Assembly (NCBI GenBank): GCA_025937115.1
Contig: JAICSB010000158.1
Coordinates: forward strand, 1 to 7,242
From: Pseudonocardiaceae bacterium
GTDB taxonomy: Bacteria; Actinomycetota; Actinomycetes; Mycobacteriales; Pseudonocardiaceae
DNA length: 7,242 bases
Reading direction: 5' to 3'
Of this stretch, positions 1-5,661 are shown in pieces (the first letter of the stretch is position 1; each line of letters opens with the position of its first letter). Under the pieces are notes generated by a model. The model did not search any database. It was not told where the DNA came from and saw only the letters and a program-made list of their open reading frames with translations. The position numbers and the translations under genes were made by a program.

Positions 1-22
1 GGCACGGCCGCCCGCCACATGC

Positions 23-55
23 CCCGCAGTGGCCATGTCACCTGGCCGATGCGGG
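23..55. terminator. strong hairpin, possible terminator of an upstream gene
   Basis: CCCGCA at 23-28 pairs perfectly with TGCGGG at 50-55. Inside it, GGCC at 31-34 pairs with GGCC at 44-47 across a 2x2 internal loop, leaving a 9-nt apical loop. No T tract follows, but actinobacterial terminators often lack one. No gene is visible in 1-192, so the hairpin may end a gene outside the window or simply be structured spacer. Confidence 0.35.
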
Positions 56-162
56 CGCGTTGACACCCGGCCATCCTGGTCGAGCCGGCTGAACGAGGGG
101 CTCACCCAGTGCCTCACCGTGGCGTAACGGCAGCGCGGCACTCATCGGCGTCCAGCGGACGC

Positions 163-181
163 AAGATATGACAAATACCTT
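163..181 (+). promoter_or_regulatory. candidate HigA autoregulatory operator
   Basis: There is an imperfect inverted repeat with half-sites AAGATAT (163-169) and ATACCTT (175-181), separated by 5 bp and matching at 6 of 7 positions. It ends on the first base of the proposed -10 box of the toxin-antitoxin operon. XRE-type antitoxins commonly repress their own operon by binding a dyad over the promoter, so this is the natural HigA site. The dyad is seen; its function is inferred. Confidence 0.5.
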
Positions 182-186
182 ATACT
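181..186 (+). promoter_or_regulatory. -10 box TATACT of the higBA-like operon, leaderless
   Basis: TATACT is one base from the TATAAT consensus. It is followed by six bases (CGTGGG) and then the ATG at 193, so transcription would begin at or within a base of the start codon. No Shine-Dalgarno sequence precedes that ATG. A good -35 box is not visible at the usual distance. Confidence 0.55.
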
Positions 187-192
187 CGTGGG

Positions 193-564
193 ATGAGCTG
201 GGAGATCCGCCTCCATCCCGAGGTGGAGTCCTGGTACCTCGGGATCTGCGCGAGCGATCCAGAGACCGCGGACCTCATCGAGGATGCGATCGACCAGCTC
301 GCACACGAAGGCCCCACCGCAGGGCGGCCACTCGTCGACCGAGTCCATGGCAGCCGCTACCACAATATGAAGGAACTCAGACCGCCCTCGACCGGCGCCA
401 GCGAGGTGAGGATGCTCTTTGCCTTCGACCCCGCGAGGCAGGCGATCTTCCTCGTCGCTGGCGACAAGGCAGGCAACTGGCAACGCTGGTACAACCGAGC
501 GATTCGACTGGCCGATGAACGCTTCGCTGAGCACTTGATCGCACTAAAGGAGGACGAGCGATGA
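193..564 (+). CDS. higB: HigB-like toxin, RelE/ParE superfamily
   Basis: This 123-residue protein resembles the phage Gp49-like/HigB branch of RelE/ParE toxins, mostly ribosome-dependent mRNA endonucleases. It opens WEIRLHPEVESWY, has a helical segment around residues 25-40 (ETADLIEDAIDQLAHEGP) and the typical GRPLVDRVHGSRYHNMKELRP stretch near 43-64 (in parts). This is followed by VRMLFAFDP (72-80) and a strand ending IFLVAGDKAG (85-94), then W-x-x-W-Y. Size fits the family. The ATG at 193 lies six bases after a TATACT -10 box, favouring leaderless translation. The toxin gene comes first and overlaps the antitoxin gene by ATGA, the HigBA gene order. The frame is intact. Family call is from motif recognition; the exact subfamily and mRNA target are not shown. 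Confidence 0.85.
   Translation: MSWEIRLHPEVESWYLGICASDPETADLIEDAIDQLAHEGPTAGRPLVDRVHGSRYHNMKELRPPSTGASEVRMLFAFDPARQAIFLVAGDKAGNWQRWYNRAIRLADERFAEHLIALKEDER
546..553 (+). promoter_or_regulatory. strong ribosome binding site of the antitoxin gene
   Basis: AAAGGAGG lies inside the last toxin codons, 7 bases before the antitoxin ATG at 561. It closely matches the anti-Shine-Dalgarno complement and contrasts with the toxin start, which has none. The antitoxin may therefore be translated more efficiently from the shared message. Confidence 0.7.
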
Positions 565-893
565 GCCCCGAATACGTCAAGTGGAGCGACGTCAAGGCCA
601 AGGCCCGCGCGCTCGATCGTCGCACCGACGCCGAACGCGAAGTCGCCGCTGCCACGGTACGCGAACGACGCGAAGCTTACGTGCGCGGGCATCAGCTCGC
701 CGAAATGCGTAAGGCAGCCGGACTCACCCAGGCCGAACTCGCCGACAATCTCGGCATATCGCAAGCCAGAATCTCCAAGATCGAACACGGAGAAGTGTCA
801 GGTATCGAGCTCGTCCGTGCCTACGTCGCCGCGCTAGGGGGAACTGTCGAGGTGATAGCCACTCTCGGCGACCGTACCTGGAAGGTCGCCTAG
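561..893 (+). CDS. higA: HigA-like antitoxin, XRE family HTH regulator
   Basis: This 110-residue protein has a classic Cro/C1-type helix-turn-helix at about residues 46-79: LAEMRKAAGLTQAELADNLG, then ISQARISKIEHGE. A short C-terminal tail with LVRAYVAALGGTVEVIATLG (84-103) follows, usual for HigA2/XRE antitoxins paired with RelE-like toxins. The N-terminal third (1-45) is charged and helical (AKARALDRRTDAEREVAAATV in part) and may contact the toxin. The start overlaps the toxin stop as ATGA, and the Shine-Dalgarno site at 546-553 fixes it. Expected roles are toxin neutralisation and repression of its own promoter through the dyad at 163-181. The reading frame is complete, so this module looks functional. 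Confidence 0.88.
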   Translation: MSPEYVKWSDVKAKARALDRRTDAEREVAAATVRERREAYVRGHQLAEMRKAAGLTQAELADNLGISQARISKIEHGEVSGIELVRAYVAALGGTVEVIATLGDRTWKVA

Positions 894-918
894 CCACGAA
901 GGACCTACCGTGAACAAC

Positions 919-935
919 TCGCGGAGCGGCCGCGA
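919..935 (+). terminator. hairpin after higA, possible terminator
   Basis: TCGCGG (919-924) pairs with CCGCGA (930-935) across a 5-nt loop, 26 bases beyond the antitoxin stop. It has no following T tract. Position and GC-rich stem suit a weak or factor-assisted terminator. Confidence 0.35.
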
Positions 936-1015
936 TCGTCCTGCCCGACGAAGGCGACCAGCGCATGTCACCGCATGTAGGTGGTGACCGGCGGTGAATC
1001 CCCGAACATGATCGG

Positions 1016-1056
1016 CGGAGTTCCTCACTCGTGCAAGGTCCGTGCAATGAACTCCG
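1016..1056. repeat. 8-bp inverted repeat enclosing a 7-bp direct repeat
   Basis: CGGAGTTC at 1016-1023 is the exact reverse complement of GAACTCCG at 1049-1056. The 25-base loop carries CGTGCAA twice (1030-1036 and 1041-1047), at 11-bp spacing, about one helical turn. There is no gene in 894-1138. Direct repeats one turn apart can bind a dimeric regulator, or the whole can fold as RNA; neither is shown. Confidence 0.4.
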
Positions 1057-1138
1057 GGATACCACAGCACCTCTGGAGACCGGGGCCAGGCAAAACGGAA
1101 ACGGGGAGACACCAGAGATAGGCATGATCAGGGTTCTA

Positions 1139-1186
1139 ACCGGCCTCTGAGGCGGGAGCGCAGGTTCGAATCCTGCCGGGGCGCCA
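1139..1186 (+). pseudogene. tRNA 3'-half remnant, most like tRNA-Glu
   Basis: A perfect T arm is present: stem GCAGG (1160-1164), loop TTCGAAT (1165-1171), stem CCTGC (1172-1176). It is followed by acceptor-like CGGGGCG (1177-1183) and CCA (1184-1186). Upstream, GGCGG (1151-1155) and a 4-nt variable region GAGC match the layout of actinobacterial tRNA-Glu, and the region near CCTCTGA resembles its anticodon loop. The anticodon arm is one base short and mispaired, the discriminator position is missing or merged with the acceptor, and no 5' acceptor or D arm lies upstream. The complementary strand encodes WRPGRIRTCAP, a familiar artefact of reading tRNA genes backwards. It is best seen as a tRNA fragment, possibly left by integration at a tRNA 3' end. 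A tRNA-Gln (CTG) origin is an alternative. Confidence 0.6.
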
Positions 1187-1642
1187 ACCTATGACGGATA
1201 GTCTCAGGTCAGGCGCTTGCCAGCGCGCATCAGATGGGACCGAATCGGCAAACACGCAGATCACAGCGTCGGAGCGTGGGTGCCCATGGAGGATAGGGCA
1301 CAGATCTGTCCGTAAGGCGGCAGCGGCTCCCTCAACTACAGCACAGCCGTCCACCAGGACGAATTCAAGCACCTCTCCGACGACCGGCAGAGTCAACGCT
1401 GAGGTCTTGCACATCACGGCGACCAGGGAACTTCCACGAGGTGAACCGCACTCGGCACGGCTCACCTCACCCGGAGGGCATGAGTGACGCCGATCACCAA
1501 CACGTAGTCGGTAAGCAGAGCCTTCGATCGTGATCTTTGTTAACTCCACATGGAACACCGCGCATCGTTGCCGTGCGTCTGCTGGGCGTGGACGGGACGA
1601 CACGCTGAGTGTCTTGAAGGAGTCTCCTACGACTATCAGTTC
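1187..1642. other. 456-bp stretch without a convincing gene
   Basis: Frames on both strands are either arginine/serine/threonine-rich and lack family features, or read through the tRNA remnant in antisense. Codon third positions are not consistently G/C, unlike the real genes here. The only clear structure is the hairpin at 1438-1468. The stretch is probably spacer or decayed DNA between two units pointing toward each other (higBA on plus, the 545-residue gene on minus). Confidence 0.5.
1438..1468. terminator. long hairpin between converging genes
   Basis: GAGGTGA (1438-1444) pairs with TCACCTC (1462-1468). After one A/C mismatch, CCG (1446-1448) pairs with CGG (1458-1460), leaving a 9-nt loop. 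The element sits between the plus-strand higBA unit and the minus-strand 545-residue gene, so a terminator role is plausible. No T tract is present on either strand. Confidence 0.35.
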
Positions 1643-3280
1643 TCAAGATTTCAGCACTCGGTCGAGGCAGTGATTGATGCGTTCGATGTTGAAGAGTTCA
1701 GGTTCGCCGCCGTCCTCCCCAGGACGGGTTCCTTTCCCGACGACGCAACACGGATAGGTCACGTCGGCTTCGGCGTCGTGGATCTTCTCTACCTCGACGG
1801 TATGCCGCCAGCTGTCGCCGAAGTCGTACAGGTAGCTCGCGGTGAGGCCCGAACGGGGAAGGACGCCGACGAGGTCCACCCGCCATTCGTCCATAGCGTC
1901 CAGGTCATAGGCAGGGTCGCTGAAATTCCGGCGGTTGACCGTGAACTGGTGCAGATGGTCGCCGTCCCAGCCCATGACGGCTTGAATTACCAAGTGGAGC
2001 CCGCCCAGTGGAGTGTCGGCGGAGACCTTCACGCGCCGCCACACCGGTGGCCGCACGTGCATGAGTGAGATCTTCAACTGGTACACAGGCGGGACGGGAC
2101 GGCCGGCGGCCGGCGGCGCGTACCGCCGCAACTGTTCGATCAGCCGCCCGGCATCGGGGTGACCGGTCCCCTCGACCGAGATGATCTTCGTGTCAGCGTC
2201 GTTGCCAGGCAGGTTGTCCCAGATATCCGACAGCGCCCCGGCCACCCCCTCCGCAGCAAGCAGGGCCACACTCTCGTCCACGACCTGCCAGCGGGCATCC
2301 TGCGCTGTCGGCTCCGGCTCGCCGAACTCGCGGGCGAGGAACGCCCGAGCCGCCGGGCCGACCCGCGGCAACTCGGCCGCCTCCCGCCAGGCAGGCAGCG
2401 CACCGTCGTCCAATCCCGCGACCAGAGACAGCGCGACCATCCGGTGCATCGGGGACGCGGACGCCGCCACAGTCAGCAGCTCCCGCGCGGCCGTGATCGG
2501 GGCTCGGGCACCCAGCCATGGGCCGGCCCGCCGCCACGCCAGTTCCTCATCAAGACGCTCCACCGCGGCCAGGACCTCAGCGGCTGCCATCGTCTCGGTG
2601 ACGACCGGCGGGGTCAGGCTCGCCACCTGATCCAATGCCCAACCGCCCAGCGGGGACAGCCCCACCTTCGCACCCGTCGAAGCCACCACTCCGAACCGGG
2701 TCAGCAGCTCCACGATCATGTTCGCCGGCTGGTCACGGCCGCCGGCCAGCTCCCAGAACGGCGTGAACACGACATCGTGGGAGTGCCGCAGCAGATCCCA
2801 GACCCGGCCGGCGAACTCCTCACCGCGTAGCCCGCCCGGTTCGGCCGCGAGTAGGCGCAACGCTGCCACGGGAGCGGTCGGGATCCCCGACCACGGATTG
2901 TCGGGATCGTCCCATGCCTCGATCTTTGCCCGAAACGCCCGCCACCAGAAGCCGAGCACCGCCTCGTCCGGGACACCCACCGACTCCGCGAGTGCCTCGC
3001 CCGTGTGGGCGACCGTGCCCTCCACCACCACGAATCCGCAGTCCAACGCCAGGACCCACGGCTCGTGCAACCACGGCAGGTCCGCGGCGCTACGAAACCT
3101 CGACGGCACCATGGCGCCGAGCACCTGCGCCACATCGCCCGGCCGCAGCACCCCCTTCGGGGTGACCGGCCGCCCGGCACCCAGCCACGTGGCCAGCCGC
3201 CGCGCCTCGTCGAACGCGGTGCAGGCACGAGCCTCCTGCGCCGCCTCATGGACACCAAACAAGAGCAGATCGCCGATCAC
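1643..3280 (-). CDS. pRiA4b ORF-3-like domain protein with long N-terminal region
   Basis: This is a 545-residue protein. From about residue 398 it carries a pRiA4b ORF-3 domain (PF07929; also annotated as IS1096 passenger TnpR-like). Marker segments are YQLKISLMHVRPPVWRRV, LHLVIQAVMGWDGDHLHQF and YLYDFGDSWRHTVEVEKI. Function of this domain is not established. The N-terminal ~390 residues are alpha-helical. At 32-43 they contain W-L-G-A-G-R-P-V-T-P-K-G followed by VLRPGDVAQVLGA, a segment shared with the 251-residue protein at 4906-5661. The domain end is odd: GEDGG (521-525) runs directly into EPELFNIERINHCLDR, whereas relatives usually have roughly 40 more residues between these two blocks. 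The GTG start at 3280 has no Shine-Dalgarno but sits six bases after a TATCCT box. No ATG, GTG or TTG extends it upstream within the bases examined. Confidence 0.85.
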   Translation of the reverse strand: MIGDLLLFGVHEAAQEARACTAFDEARRLATWLGAGRPVTPKGVLRPGDVAQVLGAMVPSRFRSAADLPWLHEPWVLALDCGFVVVEGTVAHTGEALAESVGVPDEAVLGFWWRAFRAKIEAWDDPDNPWSGIPTAPVAALRLLAAEPGGLRGEEFAGRVWDLLRHSHDVVFTPFWELAGGRDQPANMIVELLTRFGVVASTGAKVGLSPLGGWALDQVASLTPPVVTETMAAAEVLAAVERLDEELAWRRAGPWLGARAPITAARELLTVAASASPMHRMVALSLVAGLDDGALPAWREAAELPRVGPAARAFLAREFGEPEPTAQDARWQVVDESVALLAAEGVAGALSDIWDNLPGNDADTKIISVEGTGHPDAGRLIEQLRRYAPPAAGRPVPPVYQLKISLMHVRPPVWRRVKVSADTPLGGLHLVIQAVMGWDGDHLHQFTVNRRNFSDPAYDLDAMDEWRVDLVGVLPRSGLTASYLYDFGDSWRHTVEVEKIHDAEADVTYPCCVVGKGTRPGEDGGEPELFNIERINHCLDRVLKS

Positions 3281-3286
3281 GCCGCG

Positions 3287-3292
3287 AGGATA
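3287..3292 (-). promoter_or_regulatory. -10-like TATCCT directly upstream of the 545-residue gene
   Basis: Reading the minus strand, TATCCT is followed by six bases (CGCGGC) and then the GTG at 3280. The arrangement is the same as at 181-193 and 6404-6416. It matches TANNNT and implies a leaderless message starting at the GTG. It gives the last gene of the cluster its own promoter in the 111-bp gap. No clear -35 box is seen. Confidence 0.45.
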
Positions 3293-3391
3293 ACGATGCC
3301 GCCCGCACGCGGCTGTTGGCAGGCACCGGATGCGACCGGGCTGGCCGGCGCGGACCTGACGCCCATCCGACCAGGGTCTGGGCGCACCCGC

Positions 3392-4294
3392 TCACATACG
3401 CCGCACCGTGTCGAGCCAGAGCCCCACCCGACCTGCGGTGTACGCGCCACGGGCCTGCGCCCACTCGCGGGCCAGTCCCTCCAGGATCACCACGCAGGTG
3501 TCCCGTGCGGTTGATGCGCCCGCCGCGGCAAGGATCTCCCGCTCGACGCCGTGCGTCAGGCCATAGTCCTCCCAGAGCAGGTACTCCAACAGATCCTGCC
3601 AGTACATGGACGCGACGATCCCGGTCACGGGCCAGTCGGTTCGCGCATACGCAAGGATCATCTCCTGGCCGACCGCCCCGAGATACCCGGAGGAATCGTC
3701 ACCGGCTTCCTGCGCAAACACCGCGACCGTCAGTGCTGCACGCCGCACCGCGAGCACCACCGCGGGATCGCCGCCCGCCTCGCGTTCCGCTACGGCGACG
3801 CCGGCCTGAAAATCGTGAGCGAGCATCATGGTCGCGCCCTCACCGAAGGTCCACCGGTCGATCCCGGAGGCAAGAACCAAGCGATCGTGAAACGGCTGCG
3901 GCGAAACGGGAAAGCCATCCCAATTGCCGATCGCGGCCCGCTGCGCCAACCGCACCCTCGGCGTCTGAATCATCGGCACGCTGGGCTCGTTATTTGCCAA
4001 CGCCCGCTTGAACACCTTACGGCGGGCCTCGGCCGCGACGCCCTTGGCGATGACCCGTTCACCGGCCACAGCGGCCGAGTCGAGTCCGGCCTCATCAAGC
4101 CGACGGCGCAGGTCGAGCACGTGACTCCAGAACGCCTCGCCGTTGCTTGGACTACCCGACTGCCCATACGCCGAGGGGTCGAACAACCGCTCGGACAACC
4201 CCTCCCAGTCACCACCATAATCAGCAACACACAACACACAAAAACGTCGATCCCACTCCGACCAGCCGTCGACCGCGCCAGAAACGACATTCAC
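3392..4294 (-). CDS. hypothetical protein, 300 residues
   Basis: I do not recognise a family. The GTG at 4294 is chosen because a good GGAGGT lies 7 bases upstream (4302-4307). The frame is open further up to 4357 but lacks a comparable site there. The protein begins VNVVSGAVDGWSEWDRRFCV and continues with an acidic, tryptophan-containing segment (DYGGDWEGLSERLFDPSAYG). It looks soluble, helical and without membrane segments. Notable parts are a helix-rich region with TVAVFAQEAGDDSSGYLG and a tryptophan/acid-rich patch, WQDLLEYLLWEDYG. It follows the 49-residue gene with a one-base gap (TAG-C-GTG), so the two are almost certainly co-translated. Codon use is actinobacterial, with strong G/C at third positions. 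No catalytic motif was found. Confidence 0.75.
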   Translation of the reverse strand: MNVVSGAVDGWSEWDRRFCVLCVADYGGDWEGLSERLFDPSAYGQSGSPSNGEAFWSHVLDLRRRLDEAGLDSAAVAGERVIAKGVAAEARRKVFKRALANNEPSVPMIQTPRVRLAQRAAIGNWDGFPVSPQPFHDRLVLASGIDRWTFGEGATMMLAHDFQAGVAVAEREAGGDPAVVLAVRRAALTVAVFAQEAGDDSSGYLGAVGQEMILAYARTDWPVTGIVASMYWQDLLEYLLWEDYGLTHGVEREILAAAGASTARDTCVVILEGLAREWAQARGAYTAGRVGLWLDTVRRM

Positions 4295-4295
4295 G

Positions 4296-4445
4296 CTACG
4301 CACCTCCGATCCCCTCACCCGGAATGCGACCCCACAGCGAATACTCGTCCCAGTCAAGATCCTCGACCAGCGCGGCGAGTTCCCGAGCGTGCCTGGGTGT
4401 CGTGACGTTGTGCAGACCGCGCACGGTGAAGTCCAGTGTCAACAC
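4296..4445 (-). CDS. small hypothetical protein, 49 residues
   Basis: A short frame, easily missed, begins GTG TTG ACA CTG GAC at 4445 and ends TAG at 4296-4298. It encodes VLTLDFTVRGLHNVTTPRHA, then RELAALVEDLDWDEYSLWGR and IPGEGIGGA. GGAG lies 7 bases before the GTG. It starts 20 bases after the stop of the CcbP-like gene and ends one base before the GTG of the 300-residue gene. The next gene's ribosome binding site is written in its last codons (GGA GGT GCG TAG). The composition is protein-like: amphipathic beta then helix, and a tryptophan/acidic segment like that at the start of the next protein. In-frame TGA codons immediately upstream rule out a longer form. Function unknown; it could also be the remnant of a longer gene. 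Confidence 0.6.
   Translation of the reverse strand: MLTLDFTVRGLHNVTTPRHARELAALVEDLDWDEYSLWGRIPGEGIGGA
4302..4307 (-). promoter_or_regulatory. ribosome binding site deciding the start of the 300-residue gene
   Basis: On the minus strand GGAGGT precedes the GTG at 4294 by 7 bases. It lies within the end of the 49-residue gene, which suggests translational coupling. Confidence 0.65.
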
Positions 4446-4465
4446 GATGGAACTCCGTCACCACA

Positions 4466-4843
4466 TCAGCACAGGATCACGGCTGGTCCCACGATCTCAG
4501 ATGCCACCCGGGCGGTGGACTCGCTTGCCCAGGGTCGTTGCCCAGGGTCGTTGCCCAGGTACCGAAGATAGGCCGCTTGCAGCCACGCCGCGACACTACC
4601 GTCCGGCAACGTCAACGATGCCAGACCGACCTCACCGGTCTCCTTACCGCAGCGGCAGGTGGCCACCACCCCGGGTGTCCGGCCCGCGCTGATGGCGATC
4701 ACCTCGACGGGCATGCCCAGAAAGACCACGTCGAAGGGCACCGGGATCTCATCCCCGAGCACCGTGCAGAAAGCCGTCATGCACTCGTCTTCGTCGTAAC
4801 AGTCCACGACGATCTCGGCAATCAACTCGTCGAGTTCCCGCAC
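4466..4843 (-). CDS. CcbP-like putative calcium-binding protein
   Basis: This 125-residue protein starts at GTG 4843, chosen for the GGAGGAG 4-5 bases upstream (4848-4854). The open frame runs to 4909 but would overlap the preceding gene's stop. Residues 1-97 resemble the CcbP calcium-binding family (PF11535), known from a cyanobacterial calcium buffer. Seen are the ELIAEIVVDCYDEDE-like N terminus with clustered acids (residues 5-20 region), AFCTVLGDEIPVPFDVVFLG (24-43), PVEVI (45-49), and AAWLQAAYLRYLG (85-97). In the family, acidic clusters bind Ca2+. Two extra cysteines form a CRC pair at 63-65. The last 28 residues follow a 13-bp tandem DNA repeat (4527-4559) and look unlike the family, so the tail may be frameshifted. 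It is the second unit of the minus-strand cluster, 62 bp after the 251-residue ORF. Family assignment is from memory of conserved blocks and is moderate. Confidence 0.7.
   Translation of the reverse strand: MRELDELIAEIVVDCYDEDECMTAFCTVLGDEIPVPFDVVFLGMPVEVIAISAGRTPGVVATCRCGKETGEVGLASLTLPDGSVAAWLQAAYLRYLGNDPGQRPWASESTARVASEIVGPAVILC
4527..4559. repeat. 13-bp tandem repeat, about 2.5 copies
   Basis: GCCCAGGGTCGTT occurs at 4527-4539 and 4540-4552, followed by GCCCAGG at 4553-4559, all perfect. It lies inside the 3' end of the CcbP-like gene, just after the conserved YLRYLG. Thirteen is not a multiple of three, so each gain or loss of a unit changes the reading frame of the protein tail. Confidence 0.9.
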
Positions 4844-4847
4844 AGAG

Positions 4848-4854
4848 CTCCTCC
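4848..4854 (-). promoter_or_regulatory. ribosome binding site of the CcbP-like gene
   Basis: GGAGGAG on the minus strand lies 4 bases before the GTG at 4843. It decides this start over the longer open frame reaching 4909. Confidence 0.65.
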
Positions 4855-4889
4855 GGTGGCAGTGGGGGGTAATCTTGGCAGTCGGGTGG

Positions 4890-4901
4890 GGCGGATCCGC
4901 C
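4890..4901. repeat. perfect 12-bp palindrome GGCGGATCCGCC
   Basis: It lies 4 bases beyond the stop of the 251-residue ORF and 46 bases before the CcbP-like start. It could form a small hairpin or be a protein site in the 62-bp intergenic gap; at this GC content chance is also possible. Confidence 0.4.
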
Positions 4902-4905
4902 TGGA

Positions 4906-5661
4906 TCACGTCGCCGGTTCGAGGAGTGGCGCGTTGGTTCCCTCCGCCAGCAGGTTCAGCCGCACAAAATAGCGGCCGAGCGGCGTGAGTTCGACGCGGG
5001 TGCCCGGAATGGGGGCCACAGCCCAGGCCGGTTCGCCAAACAGGACGCTGGAGCGGCGAGCCAACTGGTCGATTTCGGCGTTGGCGGATACGGTGACGGC
5101 GACAGCGCCAGCCTCGGTCCCGGCGAGCAGACCGGTGCGCACGGCCGCGCCGATCATCAAGGCCAGCATCTCGTCGGCGTCTGACCCGTGGTAGTCAGTG
5201 ATCAGCTTGTCGACCAGGTCATCGAGCTGTACCGGCTCGTTGATCCGATACAGCTCGCCAAGAGCCCTCGGTCCCCACGGCCGGCAGAACTCGTCCAGTC
5301 TTGGGATCGGATTGTCCCCGGCGGCCAGTTGAGTCGGACCGGTCAGCGCGATGTCGACGATGTCCTTCCACACCCGCAAGGTGTGCTCCGGATCGGTGTC
5401 ATCAGCCACCGCCCGCTCCAAAGGCGGAAGCACGGGCCCCCCGACCACCGCAGTCCGGTGGAGTCGCAGAATTTCGGTGTCCATGGCCAGCCGCCACCCG
5501 CGGATCAGCCCGAGATGATCACGAGGATCACGGACAGAATCGCGGACCTCCACGCCCAGGGCCGCGCCCAGCGACCGGGTGTCGACTGCCGAGGGAAGGC
5601 CCTGCCTGGTCACTCTCCGGCCCGCACCTGCCCACCGTCCGCACGCGACCATCTTGCGCAC
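4906..5661 (-). CDS. 251-residue hypothetical protein, likely 3' part of a split gene
   Basis: This protein begins with a block also found in the 545-residue protein: W-A-G-A-G-R-R-V-T-R-Q-G (10-21), then a segment ending SLGAALG. The block is typical of large actinobacterial proteins of unknown function, some with pRiA4b or SEC-C domains. The GTG at 5661 is the first start codon in the frame. However, the frame stays open upstream to 5760, and those codons spell LPPNNELADAARESAL, which fits the usual sequence just before this block. Conserved coding therefore begins before any start codon. The ORF overlaps the preceding 264-residue ORF by 52 bases in the -1 frame. The simplest reading is one ancestral gene of about 500 residues broken by a net one-base loss at roughly 5710-5765. 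Internal initiation at 5661 could still yield a truncated product. The rest is helical, with no recognised catalytic motif. Confidence 0.7.
   Translation of the reverse strand: MRKMVACGRWAGAGRRVTRQGLPSAVDTRSLGAALGVEVRDSVRDPRDHLGLIRGWRLAMDTEILRLHRTAVVGGPVLPPLERAVADDTDPEHTLRVWKDIVDIALTGPTQLAAGDNPIPRLDEFCRPWGPRALGELYRINEPVQLDDLVDKLITDYHGSDADEMLALMIGAAVRTGLLAGTEAGAVAVTVSANAEIDQLARRSSVLFGEPAWAVAPIPGTRVELTPLGRYFVRLNLLAEGTNAPLLEPAT

Noticed and set aside
60..65. TTGACA as a -35 box
   Set aside because: No -10-like hexamer lies 16-19 bases downstream, and the next gene has its own -10 at 181.
980..1015. GGTGGTGACCGGCGGTGAAT resembling part of a cobalamin riboswitch
   Set aside because: The B12-box and the surrounding helices are absent, and no cobalamin-related gene follows.
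1136..1603. 155-residue minus-strand open frame
   Set aside because: Its C-terminal WRPGRIRTCAP is the antisense reading of the tRNA remnant. Third codon positions are not G/C-biased, and no ribosome binding site or domain is apparent.
2159..2830. 223-residue plus-strand frame and neighbouring 1550-2068 frame
   Set aside because: Both are antisense to the 545-residue protein, whose pRiA4b ORF-3 domain fixes the real strand; their sequences are Arg/His/Gln-rich or show no family match.
3551..4405. 284-residue plus-strand open frame
   Set aside because: It is the antisense of the 300-residue gene, which has a proper ribosome binding site, coupling to its neighbour and better amino acid composition.
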